A stretch of DNA of 64,000 bases from the NCBI GenBank assembly GCA_946811695.1, contig OX328123.1, forward strand, positions 16,633,713-16,697,712. The letters run 5' to 3'. This stretch comes from Gonocerus acuteangulatus. Taxonomy: Eukaryota; Arthropoda; Insecta; Hemiptera; Coreidae. This document shows, piece by piece, positions 31,045-45,765 of this stretch; the stretch's first letter is position 1; each line of letters starts with the position of its first letter. The notes beneath the pieces were generated by a model. It did no database searches and had not been told where the DNA came from. It saw nothing but the letters and a program-made list of their open reading frames with translations. Both the position numbers and the translations under genes were made by a program.

Positions 31045-32225
31045 ACTATATATTTGTCAAATACCACTGACTGACTCACTCACTCACTGACCTATCATCG
31101 CCCAACCCAAACCGCTCGACAGAAAAATTTGAAAGTTTGCATGGACGCCCCCTATAGAACGTAAATGGATTCTATTCTAAGCTCATTCGAATCGCACCGG
31201 GTATGTATGGGTGATATGGAAACGCGCTAAAATGACGCGGTTCCCGCATGTGAGTATTTTCGGTAGGTTTTAGATAAGTAAACTCATTTACGAGTTGTCA
31301 AAGCGCCTTTTGGAAACGGATTTATTTCGGATAAGGAATAGAAAGGGAAGGGGTTCTCTCGCCAACGGCCATACCACGTTGAATACACCGGTTCTCGTCC
31401 GATCACCGAAGTTAAGCAACGTCGGCCGTGGTTAGTACTTGGATGGGTGTCCGCCTGGGAAAACCACGTGCCGTTGGCATCTTTTTTTTTACTTTTTCAA
31501 CCGGAGGCATTTTTATTACGCTCCTCGTTATTAAATAAACGGGACTGTGGTAAAATTTTTATTTATATAAACTAGAAATCGTTCGAAAGACCTAATTTCT
31601 TAATTTAAATAAAGGGATGAAAAATCTCATATGTCATGGTAATTCAACATTAGACACCGCGACCTCTAACGTTTTTAGAGGGGTTCAAAGTTTTAGTTGG
31701 TTAGAGCAGGCAAGCCTAGGCAGCAAGCGCTGCTAGGATGATAAAGAACAGCTGTTACCGTACATTATCTATTTCATAGTATTATTTTTCCGAGGTAATA
31801 ATATCCTGAACCCTTGCTTAGCCTCCTCGCCCATCAGCATCCCCAGTCAGAGCACTTTTTGGTAATGCACGCAAATATAATAGGTGTTTCTAAATACATC
31901 TTGGAAACAGAAATTTTTAAATTTAAACGTACATTTATTATTGACAACGAATTTTAACCTGTACTGGATAAACTCCTGTTACTGCTAACCTATAGAAAAC
32001 GGGTTATCTCTACGTTATCTGTTTGTTGACATTGCGCCCCAGTGTCCAGAAACATTATACTTTGATTACTTATCAATTGATGAATAACATATAGTACGAC
32101 GGGTACCGTGCCATAATAAACTGCACAAACTTATATAAATAGTAGCGTTAATTTTTATGATACATTATTTAATGCAATAAAATAACTACTTATCTGCCGT
32201 GACGAAGCACGGGCATTCAGCTAGT
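31045..32225 (+). mobile_element. Helentron-like element, family E
   Basis: The 5' part has ACTGACTGACTCACTCACTC and CCCAACCCAAACCGCTCGAC. The 3' end is a hairpin GCCGTG-ACGAA-GCACGGGC followed by ATTCAGCTAGT. Such ends occur in Helentron-associated elements of many arthropods (established knowledge, from memory). It contains the 5S rRNA copy. The 5' boundary is approximate. Confidence 0.4.
31361..31480 (+). rRNA. 5S ribosomal RNA gene or close pseudogene
   Basis: A 120-nt sequence begins GCCAACGGCCATACCACGTT and ends CCGTTGGCAT, so both ends pair. It has the internal promoter elements AAGTTAAGCAACGTCGG (A box region) and GGATGGGTGTCCGCCTGGGA (C box region, one change from the usual GGGTGACCGCC). 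A T9 terminator follows at 31482. It stands alone, within a transposon nest and without a SINE tail. It may be a dispersed functional gene or a pseudogene. Confidence 0.85.
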
Positions 32226-32347
32226 ATATTGTATTTCTCACTAAAGATCAAACTCTACCGATAAATGCTTGTATTCTTGTTCTAAAGTCACTAGGGATAT
32301 AAACGGAACCGCACTAAGATGACGAAGTTCCTAAAAGTCTGACATTT

Positions 32348-33011
<664 letters not shown>

Positions 33012-33980
33012 GTTACCGGCAAAGTATATAATCAGGCATTCTATAGAATGCTTAAATCCAGCCAGCAATGTATGAAATAAAGCTTATTTCACACTTTGCC
33101 TAGGCATTCTATAGAATGCCTACTGTGCTTTAGGCAAAGTATGAAATACAGGATTTGTAGCTTGTAGGAGTAACTACCAGCGGTGCGATTGCGGATTTAC
33201 ATCCATGAACATCGCGTCTGATGATGTCTAGGAGAATTAGAAGAATGCCTAGGACGACTTTTAGGCATACGTGCTATGCGTTTCCGCTCGCTACGCTCGC
33301 TCAAGTAGATATGCTTTATACGCTCAAAACCCTTGTTAATCCAACTCGCAGAAATTAATAGAATTCTATTAAATTCTGCGAGTTGGATTGACTAGGGTTT
33401 TGATATCTTCTTGAGCGAGCGTAGCGAGCGGAAACGCATAGCACGTATGCCCAAAAGCGACAGCTTACGACAGGTCAGCTACGACAGGTGAGTCCAAATT
33501 TTAATTATACTTCTTCATTAAGGATACGCTGTTTACGTCATCTTTTATAGCTTCCATAACAGTGAACTTTAGTGCTTAATAACTTCTTTCCTAGTTGAGA
33601 GCAAGTTTCTTTTTTTTTTAACGGATTCGTGTTTAGTGCATCGAAATACGGTTATGCAAACTTTGAAGAACATCGGTGCTGAAAACGCTTTATTTTAGTG
33701 ATTTGCATTGATTCTGAACACTCAAATTCTACCTGTTGTCATTCCTTTCAAGTGTCTAATTAAAGTTTATGTAGTATACTCAAAACCTTTTCAATTTTAT
33801 ACAATGCCAAATAAGCAACAGGCATTCTATAGAATACCTAGGCATTATATAGAATGCCTAGGCAGTAATACGATGTACATTCTACGCATTGCCTAAACCA
33901 CTCAGTATAGAATGCCTGAGTGGTTTAGGCAATGCATAGAATGTACATCGTAGAATGCCTGGATTCTATACTTTGCTGGT

Positions 33981-33983
<3 letters not shown>
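33012..33983. mobile_element. Palindrome-rich TIR element
   Basis: Inverted termini GTTACCGGCAAAGTATA and, inverted, GTTACCAGCAAAGTATA lie within TA repeats on both sides. The interior has several copies of AGGCATTCTATAGAATGCCT and a central hairpin with arms at about 33258-33348 and 33370-33458, including CGCTCGCTACGCTCGCTC and its inverse. No coding frame. Superfamily unknown. Confidence 0.7.
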
Positions 33984-34042
<59 letters not shown>

Positions 34043-34045
<3 letters not shown>

Positions 34046-34854
34046 GATGGTTTATCATATTTCTGATTCCATTTTCACCCTTCCGAAACTTTTTCTCATC
34101 TTATATGGCCCTAGAACATAAAAGTTTTACCAAAGCTATAGCGATAGTACATAAGTTAACGCCAAGGAAAATATGGAAAGAAGAAAAATGTTTTCTAGTC
34201 TTTAAATCTACAATATCCATAGAGGAACAATAATAATTTCAAACTCAATTTATACACTAAGTTAATATACTATGCGTAAAACGAACAAAATATCATATAT
34301 GATATATAGGAAAGCAAAATACTTCTATAAAAATAAAACAAACATATTTACGAAACAAAAAACAATTAATTTATAATATACGATTTACAGTTAACCAATC
34401 AAATACCCTATTAAAGACGTATGTGAATATTGGCATTTATAAAAATTATTTCTTTAAATAAGTATTGTAATTTTCAATTAATTTTTGTGTTTTGATTAAC
34501 GTTTATGTTTACCCATTCTTCGCTCTTCTTGTAGTAGTGTGGGCTTACAAAGGCAGTCTTAACACACTACTTCTGCACTGATGAAGGCTACCAAAGATAC
34601 CAAAATTCTTGTTTTTTTCATTGTAATGTAGTAGTGGTTCATCACTAGATTAATAGTAAGCGCAATAATGAGTAAAGGCACGAAGAGAAATATGAAATTA
34701 GCTCTAGGTAACGAGTGCGCCATTGGCAAAATGAACTCCGCTTGACCCGCATAACAGCTGTGTATTGAATGTAGCAGTATGGTTCTCCTTGATAGAAGTC
34801 CAGCTTTTTCTTGACGCTTGATAATTCTAAATATCATCAGGAGGAAGTCAAAAA
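34043..34854. other. Unassigned AT-rich stretch
   Basis: No recognisable gene. A 92-codon open frame on the minus strand (34837-34559) has a hydrophobic central segment, but no family resemblance was seen. Confidence 0.4.
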
Positions 34855-36511
<1,657 letters not shown>

Positions 36512-36800
36512 AAATATGTACTTTATGGAATGTTACAAATTTTAACAATTCAGATAATAACTGTTCCTTAGCTTCAAGTTCATTGAATGGTGTTTCTAAA
36601 ATTTCATTAGATTTACGAGTGGTTTTTCATGTGTTACCAAAGGTATTTCATGATGTGTTTCCTCTGTTATAGTTTCCTTTTGTAAATAAAAATATATTGT
36701 CCTAATATTTGAAACTCAATTCGTCACATTCACCAAATAACATATTTAATACCACTGGTCCTATGAGTAAATCAAATAAACTTCCTATTGGTCTTCATTA

Positions 36801-36803
36801 AAA

Positions 36804-36857
<54 letters not shown>

Positions 36858-37196
36858 GTCCCGTAACAGGCCACAAGTGCCCAGAGGGGCAGATACTGTA
36901 GAGGTATCTGATTCTTGACCATACGGCACACTAGGGAGATAGTGTGGTCAAAACTATGCTCCGGCCGCCTGATTTTCCCCTTGGCTGCTTCGACTGCTAG
37001 AGTCATTAGCACCCAAGGTACCCATTATTAATTTAATTAATTAAAGGCTGGGTGAGCCTAGGGACGATCTGGGACCCCAAATCCAACCCTCGAACGACAG
37101 CACTAGAAGAAAAAATCTTTAGTGCGCGCTCGGGTTTTGAACCTGGTCCTCCAGTTCATCAGTCGGGTACTCTACCACTGAGCTAACCTCGCCCCC
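36801..37196 (-). mobile_element. tRNA-derived SINE, family 2, copy 2
   Basis: The minus-strand head GGGGGCGAGGTTAGCTCAGT and B box AGGTTCAAAACCC are followed by body and 3' end GGCCTGTTACGGGACTGATT and then about 45 T. The 14-bp duplication ATTGGTCTTCATTA (36787-36800 and 37197-37210) proves the ends. The T-rich 3' tail is unusual. Confidence 0.9.
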
Positions 37197-37210
37197 ATTG
37201 GTCTTCATTA

Positions 37211-38845
37211 GTGCAGAAAATATGAATTAGATAATTAAATGCTAGTCTTTGTTTGTTTGAAATATTTAGGGACAATGTAAACATGTCACACTAATGAACA
37301 TCCATACTCTACAATTAAGGGATTATAGTCTACTTCACTTCGTTATCATGTCAGGATTTTTTTTTAACTGATTGAATTTATTTTTTTAAATTTAATTTAT
37401 GTATTTTTTATGTGTTTATTTTATGTTTTATTTGATTTTAATTTTCTACCGTAACTTTTCACTTACACACTTGCAATAAAATTGATCGGATATTAACGAT
37501 GAATTCAAGTAATTTACAATCAACCTTTTTTCTGCCACAGCCATCTTTTTTTGTTCTTTAGGAAATTGCATCCCCGGATGGAAAGGAAGTTCTCTTTGTA
37601 TCTGGGAAAATAAGCTGGTTGAATCATTCAATGTGATCAAGTACTGCAGAAAATTAAAAAAAATCATATCGTCCCTACCATGTCAAACTATCGAATATGA
37701 AATATCTCTTTTTAAGATTCGGGACTTTGCTCTGTTTTTGTGTACGATACTAACCCCTTTATAGAAAAGCCTTTAATGGATTAAATAGAGTATCGAATAA
37801 GATTATTTTTCAATATATTACTTCGTCAATGGATAGAATATGTTCGTTTTTTACATGGAGGGACGGTATGTCTCAAGACAAACAAAGAAAGATTTATCTG
37901 ATGCTAGTGCGACCTCACTGTGAACACAGCTGCTATTTAAGAAATTTCAAATCTATAAGTTGGAAATATGGAGCAACTTAAGTCATGGGTACAAAGAACA
38001 CCCAACCTTAAGATTAAGGCATCCTACACCCTTTTTCTATGTATATCCTTTTAAAAACCTATGGCAGGCACACAAATTTTAAACATCCATATCTACTTAC
38101 GAAGGGCGAGTTTGTAGATAACTCTCGAAGCATATTTCAGTTTTTTGAAATTCTTCCGTTGCTTAGTGGAGTCCCTAAATTTGAAAAGAGAAAAAAAAAA
38201 ACAAAGCTATTGGAGATTGTACAGATTGTGAAGTTTCAAAAATCAGTTATTATTAGATATTTAGCACTGCAGTTCTTACCACTAGTTTTTTTTTTCTTTT
38301 TACCTTTTTGAATGTAAAGTTTATAATCTACATTTCACTTTCTGCACTTATATGCAAATTTTAATTTTTGAAAATAGCTGGGATCAAGACCCTCAAAGTT
38401 CTCTACTGACACTTTTCTCACAGATCAAGAACTCGGCCTCTAAATCTATTTTACCCAAATTAAAATGTGCACTCTAAGCATGTACACATTGTAATATACC
38501 ATAGTCCATAGGAAATTTTTTTGATGTGAGTTCATATTCTTAATTAAGCCTTGGACGCTCGACGAGAAATGTACGAACTACTTAGTTGAAGCAGTCATCA
38601 TATTGAAACAATATTAAAAAAAAAAAACAAAAAAAAAAAAAAAAAACATAACAACACTTATGTATATTAAAATTTAAGAATCCTCAGGTTATACTTCCCA
38701 AACCATGAATTTATATATTCCACAAAATAATGTATGCAGTGATATATTACAAAAATCATATTGCTATCGGAAAAGCGAACTCAGACAGTCAAATACGGAT
38801 GATCGACCTCGCAAGGTAAAAGTAGGTACATCTATATATATAAAA
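37211..38845. other. Unassigned stretch with possible coding relic
   Basis: No gene recognised. The minus strand near 37667-37446 and 36660-36512 reads like degraded protein (for example [18 protein letters not shown]), possibly one old element split by the SINE, but I cannot name it. 37700-38845 is AT-rich. Confidence 0.3.
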
Positions 38846-38884
38846 AGTCCGACTCGCAGGAACTGCATCATCTTAGCGCGGTTC

Positions 38885-38928
<44 letters not shown>

Positions 38929-40173
38929 GGCACATATACATCTAGGTCATTAGCGCCGACATCCAGGGTGTAGCGAGGAATTTCACCAGCGAGCCGTGGG
39001 ATGATAAAATTCCTGCCGGAGGTTGGGAATCGAACCCACCATCTTCCGCTTATGAATCCAAGGCGCTAGCCATTAGACCACGGGAGACCCCGGTTCCTGT
39101 TCATATCCCTATTCTCATTTGAAAAGCATAGAATAGAAACAGATAATATTTTCCTCGGCCTTTGTTCAAAGGGTTTTATGGCTATACCTGGGGTCAGGTC
39201 CGCAAGACCCTAGAATCCTCTTCTACCGATACTTCATTTCATACGTTCAATTCGTTTCAATGAATTGGAAAATATCAAATATTTTCACACATTCCTGTGT
39301 TCTTTTACTATAGTAATAATTCTACAGATAAAATCAATTAAAAAATAAAATAAAAAAACCAGCAGCATAAAGGCAATTGAAAATATTCAAAAGACGTCAA
39401 CGAATCTTTTTCTCTTGGCAAGCTATATTTCTAACAATGAATTGTTTTTCTTATTTTGCCTAATCTGTTTTATTGTAATATACATTATCCAACTATAAGC
39501 AATTAAAAAATAACAAGGAATAAAAACAGACAAATGAACAGTTCGAATAAGCAAAATCAATTACTTTAATGTTTTAAGCACTTATTTCTCCGATTGACAT
39601 CGCCTAATCAAAACTTTCATCAGAACCTTTTTTGTAGAGCATTTAGTAAGCTTTCTAATGGTATTCTTTTGTTTACCAAGATTCTCAACCTTTTTCGAGA
39701 TATTAAGGAAAATATACAAAGTTACCAAAACTTTTTAAGTCTGTTAATAAAATATTTTATTCTAACCCTTCCTTAACTCCAAACGTAACCAAAATTTCAA
39801 CATATTAGTTTTAATGAAGTTAGAACATGCAGATAATGTTTCAACTGAATCCCGTGATTCTAAGTACCCAAACCAAAAACGGAATTCAAAAACTATTTTT
39901 CCAAGTTTCTCGACAACGGTTAAAGCTATCGCCTTGAAAATGGTTCCATTCGTTTTCCTAGCCCAAGAAGCCTATAAAAAGAGTACTTACAAGCTTATGA
40001 ACTCAAAAACGTAAGCGTTACGATTTTTTTTGCGCGAATTTCGCCCCAAACGCCATCTTCCAGTTGGCGGATTTTGCTGGTTAACGAACTTGACCTTTCA
40101 AATTGGACGAAGGATTTTTGTACCAAATTTCATCAAAATCGGACCATTCGTCTTCTAGCTAGAGAGCGAACAG

Positions 40174-40244
<71 letters not shown>

Positions 40245-40339
40245 AATTTGAACCACCGTTATTTTCGGTCTCTAGGGGTTCTGAAACGCGAAATTTTCTA
40301 GTCGGCACTTCCCTATGGGGGAGGGAGGAACCGCGGTAA
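38846..40339 (+). mobile_element. Helentron-like element, family B, copy 3
   Basis: It starts AGTCCGACTCGCAGGAACTG and the subterminal TTAGCGCGGTTCC. It ends with AGGGAGGAACCGCGGTAA, where the stem's left half is shortened (TTCCCTATGGGGGAGGGAGG). It contains a SINE and (TA)n (40188-40241). It abuts the 124-bp satellite. Confidence 0.75.
38888..39091 (-). mobile_element. tRNA-derived SINE, family 1, copy 4
   Basis: Head, body and tail as in copy 2, with an A-tail of about 39. The host sequence GGTTCC is repeated on both sides, a short target duplication. It interrupts the 5' end of family B copy 3. Confidence 0.88.
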
Positions 40340-43300
40340 AATCACGTGTCTGTCTGTTTTTCTGTCTGTCTGTATGTTTGTCCCTTATACAAATCCACAC
40401 CGTTCGTCCGAATTTGACTAAACTCGGTACACATGTGGATCTTAATCTGCGGAGTGTCGTAGGCTAAGTCAAAAACGTCTACCAGCTGTCTGTCTGTATG
40501 TATGTCCCTTATACAAATCCACACCGTTCGTCCGAATTTGACTAAACTCGGTACACATGTGGATCTTAATCTGCGGAGTGTCGTAGGCTAAGTCAAAAAG
40601 GTCTACCAGCTGTCTGTCTGTATGTATGTCCCTTATACAAATCCACACCGTTCGTCCGAATTTGACTAAACTCGGTTCACATGTGGATCTTAATCTGCGG
40701 AGTGTCGTAGGCTAAGTCAAAAACGTCTACCAGCTGTCTGTCTGTATGTATGTCCCTTATACAAATCCACACCGTTCGTCCGAATTTGACTAAACTCGGT
40801 ACACATGTGGATCTTAATCTGCGGAGTGTCGTAGGCTAAGTCAAAAACGTCTACCAGCTGTCTGTCTGTATGTATGTCCCTTATACAAATCCACACCGTT
40901 CGTCCGAATTTGACTAAACTCGGTACACATGTGGATCTTAATCTGCGGTGTGTCGTAGGCTAAGTCAAAAACGTCTACCAGCTGTCTGTCTGTATGTATG
41001 TCCCTTATACAAATCCACACCGTTCGTCCGAATTTGACTAAACTCGGTACACATGTGGATCTTAATCTGCGGAGTGTCGTAGGCTAAGTCAAAAACGTCT
41101 ACCAGCTGTCTGTCTGTATGTATGTCCCTTATACAAATCCACACCGTTCGTCCGAATTTGACTAAACTCGGTACACATGTGGATCTTAATCTGCGGAGTG
41201 TCGTAGGCTAAGTCAAAAACGTCTACCAGCTGTCTGTCTGTATGTATGTCCCTTATACAAATCCACACCGTTCGTCCGAATTTGACTAAACTCGGTACAC
41301 ATGTGGATCTTAATCTGCGGAGTGTCGTAGGCTAAGTCAAAAACGTCTACCAGCTGTCTGTCTGTATGCATGTCCCTTATACAAATCCACACCGTTCGTC
41401 TGAATTTGACTAAACTCGGTACACATGTGGATCTTAATCTGCGGAGTGTCGTAGGCTAAGTCAAAAACGTCTACCAGCTGTCTGTCTGTATGTATGTCCC
41501 TTATACAAATCCACACCGTTCGTCCGAATTTGACTAAACTCGGTACGCATGTGGATCTTAATCTGCGGAGTGTCGTAGGCTAAGTCAAAAACGTCTACCA
41601 GCTGTCTGTCTGTATGTATGTCCCTTATACAAATCCACACCGTTCGTCCGAATTTGACTAAACTCGGTACACATGTGGATCTTAATCTGCGGAGTGTCGT
41701 AGGCTAAGTCAAAAACGTCTACCAGCTGTCTGTCTGTATGTATGTCCCTTATACAAATCCACACCGTTCGTCCGAATTTGACTAAACTCGGTACACATGT
41801 GGATCTTAATCTGCGGTGTGTCGTAGGCTAAGTCAAAAACGTCTACCAGCTGTCTGTCTGTATGTATGTCCCTTATACAAATCCACACCGTTCGTCCGAA
41901 TTTGACTAAACTCGGTACACATGTGGATCTTAATCTGCGGAGTGTCGTAGGCTAAGTCAAAAACGTCTACCAGCTGTCTGTCTGTATGTATGTCCCTTAT
42001 ACAAATCCACACCGTTCGTCCGAATTTGACTAAACTCGGTACACATGTGGATCTTAATCTGCGGAGTGTCGTAGGCTAAGTCAAAAACGTCTACCAGCTG
42101 TCTGTCTGTATGTATGTCCCTTATACAAATCCACACCGTTCGTCCGAATTTGACTAAACTCGGTACACATGTGGATCTTAATCTGCGGAGTGTCGTAGGC
42201 TAAGTCAAAAACGTCTACCAGCTGTCTGTCTGTATGCATGTCCCTTATACAAATCCACACCGTTCGTCTGAATTTGACTAAACTCGGTACACATGTGGAT
42301 CTTAATCTGCGGAGTGTCGTAGGCTAAGTCAAAAACGTCTACCAGCTGTCTGTCTGTATGTATGTCCCTTATACAAATCCACACCGTTCGTCCGAATTTG
42401 ACTAAACTCGGTACGCATGTGGATCTTAATCTGCGGAGTGTCGTAGGCTAAGTCAAAAACGTCTACCAGCTGTCTGTCTGTATGTATGTCCCTTATACAA
42501 ATCCACACCGTTCGTCCGAATTTGACTAAACTCGGTACACATGTGGATCTTAATCTGCGGAGTGTCGTAGGCTAAGTCAAAAACGTCTACCAGCTGTCTG
42601 TCTGTATGTATGTCCCTTATACAAATCCACACCGTTCGTCCGAATTTGACTAAACTCGGTACACATGTGGATCTTAATCTGCGGAGTGTCGTGGGCTAAG
42701 TCAAAAACGTCTTCCAGCTGTCTGTCTGTATGTATGTCCCTTATACAAATCCACACCGTTCGTCCGAATTTGACTAAACTCGGTACACATGTGGATCTTA
42801 ATCTGTGGAGTGTCGTAGGCTAAGTCAAAAACGTCTACCAGCTGTCTGTCTGTATGTTTGTCCCTTATACAAATCCACACCGTTCGTCCGATTTTGACCA
42901 AACTTGGAATAATGGTAGGTCTTGGTACGGGCATTGCCATAGGCTAGGTCAAAACGGCTACCATCTGTCTGTATGTTTGTTCTTTATACAAAGCCACACC
43001 GTTTGACAGTTTTGATCAAACTGGGCACACAGGTTGGTCTTGATCAGGGGAGTGTGATAGGCCAGGTCAAAAACGTCTACCAGCTGTTGTCTGTAGGTGC
43101 TTTTTTCTTTTTAAAAATAAAAATCCACACAGTTAGACCGATTTTTACCAAACTTGGCATACATGTATGTCTTGATACGGGGGGGGGGGGTGTTATAGGT
43201 TAGGTCAAAGTCGTCTAGGACTCCCAGTTGGGAGGTCACGGGTTCGAAACAGTTACAGATTCGTGTTATTTGATTTTAATAATACTTATTTGGTTTCTAA

Positions 43301-43362
43301 TTTATTTAGGCTTTCTATATGCAGAAAGTAGGTGTAGCATGGCACGCCGGGTAACAGCTAGT
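40340..43362 (+). mobile_element. Helentron-like element, family D, with expanded tandem core
   Basis: The left part has TGTCTGTCTGTATGTTTGTC; the right end reads GGCACGCCGGGTAACAGCTA-GT, resembling family E and typical Helentron-associated 3' ends. Nearly all its length is the 124-bp tandem array. The boundaries are inferred from these ends. Confidence 0.45.
40357..42960. repeat. 124-bp satellite, about 20 near-identical units plus degenerate edge units
   Basis: The period is exactly 124 bp: ACCAGCTG recurs from 40481 to 42837, 19 intervals. Rare variants recur exactly 868 bp apart (7 units): CTGCGGTGTGTCG at 40943/41811, TATGCATGTCCC at 41365/42233, CGGTACGCATG at 41541/42409. Three diverged units follow to about 43210. 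Confidence 0.95.
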
Positions 43363-43607
43363 AAAATTTCGAATGATTTGATGCATCAATTTATAAAAAT
43401 TCTAAATATTTGTTTTTTCAAAACTCAAGATGCAGAGGGAGAAATTGATTTGACAAAATCTATCTATGTTCTTACAAGAATTGTGTATTTATTTGTGATA
43501 AAGTAACTGGGCTGGGAAAGGGTTTGCAAATTAAATCGCAAATATTCAGTTGTAAAAACACTTAAAATATATTTATATTTTTTCTTTCTTCATTAATGAG
43601 GTCCGTT
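43363..43607. other. Region downstream of NP-B
   Basis: AT-rich. On the NP-B sense strand an ATATAAATATATT run soon after the stop could hold a weak polyadenylation signal. Nothing else seen. Confidence 0.4.
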
Positions 43608-43857
43608 TTACAATGTGCTTTCTAGACATTTGCTTGATTCCGAATGATGACACAAGATATCTTCCTCGAGTATAGATGATCTGTAACAGCCAGTGCAGAT
43701 TCCACAATTATCACAAGACAGACCATCAGCACATTTTCCATGCACTAGCTGGTAACCTCCACACCGTTCTCCTGGTCCCTTCGCGCACATCTTCCATCCG
43801 CAGACTGTCTTATGGCCGAACCTGCAGTCTTCAGGCTTGACATCGCAGATGGATCCT
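43608..43857 (-). CDS. Neuroparsin-like hormone gene NP-B, exon 2 of 2
   Basis: Acceptor CCCTTCCAG precedes AGGATCCATCTGC. The exon encodes CRGSIC, EDCRFGHKTVCGWKMCAKG, PGERCGGYQLVHGKC, LSCDNCGICTGC and a final ILC...SKC pair, ending CLESTL. With exon 1 the product is 110 residues with 14 cysteines in the same order as NP-A and NP-C. It is the most divergent of the three (RFGHKT for KYGV; GWKM for GRKV or GRDV). Expected to be secreted as a neurohormone. The exon is the same length as in NP-C (250 nt). Confidence 0.92.
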
Positions 43858-44545
43858 CTGGAAGGGAATAAACAATTGTTAAATTAGAGAAAAATGTAAG
43901 AAGTAAAATAAAAAAGGGGTGCTAAGACATTTTTTCGATTAGTTGCGTAGAATCTTTAAGCTGTGTTTCTTGGCGTGCTGATAACAAAAGTAGCCGCCGG
44001 TTTTTTCGATACTTATAGTTTTATTATAAAAAATATGAGGAGTGATCAAATAACCTATCATCAATAAATACCAGCAATTTGTTATTTGCAGACTAAAAAA
44101 ATATTACTTTGCTTCCAATTAACACAAAATGCTTTCTAATTGACGATAAGATTTTGGACATCCTTTCACCTCAATTTCTTCTATCCTTTCCAACCCCACC
44201 GCATCTATTTTATTTTGTATCATTCCTATTACTAATGTGACTCATTATTAACTACCAAATTTGAAAATAATAAATAGTTTTGCTAAAAAAAAATAAAAAA
44301 TAAGACGTGATGGCATTTTTTTTTGGACTCAGAATCTAAAAATCCAAACTAAACATTCAAAAAATCTATTTATTTTTTTGTCGCAGACCTGTGTACTCAT
44401 TAATAATCATCTGAATAACCCTCCTAAATCTATTCTTAGTTTTAATATAATTTATTTATTATTTTATTACGTGGACAAATTGAAATAATCATCATATTTA
44501 TCTCCAACTATTTGCCTGTATCTAGAGCAGTGCGTGATCGATTAC

Positions 44546-44672
44546 ATTTTCCCCGGCATTACAGCCGGCTTCCTCGGCTGGTATATGATGCTAGGTGGGG
44601 ACATTTTGCTTTCAGCTAACAAACAAGCATCTTGAGCCGCCTGAGGAAGCCGGCTGTAATGCCGGGGAAAAT
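44546..44672. repeat. Perfect 30-bp inverted repeat with 67-bp loop
   Basis: The arms 44546-44575 and 44643-44672 (ATTTTCCCCGGCATTACAGC... and its exact complement) are GC-rich in AT-rich surroundings. It may be a small MITE or a hairpin RNA precursor. It lies in the NP-B intron. Confidence 0.85.
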
Positions 44673-44971
44673 TTTTGGTTTATGAAACCGCACCGCTGCA
44701 GCAGTAGCAGCGCGCTGCCGGCAAGTAGGAGGAGATGAAATCACCCAGCGACGAAGTATAAAATAGAATCATCATATTATTAATTGTATAATTGACAGCA
44801 AAAATTGTAAACAAAGAAAATTTTTCTTATGTATTGTGAGTCCTGCTTCATAGGCTATATAACAATGAAGTATGAGAGTTTAAAGTAATTTTAAAGCAAA
44901 GATGAAACTGTACGACAAAATATGACTCAACTGAACGTATGTATGGTTTATTGAAGCGATTGCGAATAAAT

Positions 44972-44972
<1 letters not shown>

Positions 44973-45028
<56 letters not shown>
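44973..45028. repeat. (GT)n microsatellite
   Basis: Pure GT run of about 27 units in the NP-B intron. Confidence 0.95.
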
Positions 45029-45029
<1 letters not shown>

Positions 45030-45765
45030 AAATTAAATGTCTCGTCATAGAATAACGATTTTTATATTGAAATAAACTATCAGATACTTTATTATTTCTT
45101 ATTATAATAGTTCAGTTATTATTTTGTACTTCTTTCTTCTTCTATTTTTTTTTTTTTTTTTTTTTTTTTTGTTTATTTTATTTTTATTTTTTTATTTTGT
45201 TAACTTTATGTTGTGCTTTGTAGCCCTTGTGTTTACCTTATATCTTTTAATATCTTATTTACTTCTAGTTGTTTACTTATATTACTTTCATGAAATATGT
45301 GAGCAGATCACCTTGCTGTTGCGGAGCTCCATAAATAAATAAAGCAAAGATGTACAGTGATTTACAAGTGTATAGTATTTGAAATATAGAGTTAAGTGAT
45401 AAACAGTTTTTAGTAGTTATATAATAAATAGTATGAAAATATAATATTTTTTTTAGTCAGAATTAGTAATGATCTCCAAAAAAGATCCTGCGTTTTAAGG
45501 TAGGTCAGATTAGTATTCTTATACTGTCTATCATTATTCAAGATATAAGAAAATAGTTATTTTATTAGATAAGGTCCACCTAAACATTATTTCTAGAGCA
45601 AGTGGTTAGCAACTTCTCTAAACGTTTCTGAATTGATTTATGAGTGTTTCACTTTGACAACTGAAAATCTGCTCTACTGACATAGACAATATGATTTTTA
45701 AAGGTCATATTTATGCACTTATGCTAATGTTGTGTTGTAATCTGCTAACTGATATATTCTATTAC

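Larger units (their letters stand above)
30215..32347 (-). mobile_element. Helentron-like element, family B, copy 6 (old, with nested insertions)
   Basis: 30215-31045 parallels family B copy 1 (…GGAATTCAATTGAAATATTTT, CTTTTGAACGGGTATTT…, AGAGCGAACGTTC). It resumes at 32226-32347 with CGGAACCGCACTAAGATGAC and AGTCTGACATT, the family B 5' end. A SINE and another Helentron-like element lie inside it. Its 3' hairpin is lost. Confidence 0.5.
43858..45765 (-). other. NP-B intron (about 1.9 kb)
   Basis: Phase 2, GT-AG: donor TGCAG|GTAATA, acceptor CTTCCAG|AGG. Contains a long hairpin and a (GT)n run; otherwise AT-rich with no coding content. Confidence 0.85.

Noticed and set aside
40342..42960. CRISPR-like regular repeats
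   Set aside because: Direct head-to-tail 124-bp satellite units without unique spacers; eukaryotic context.
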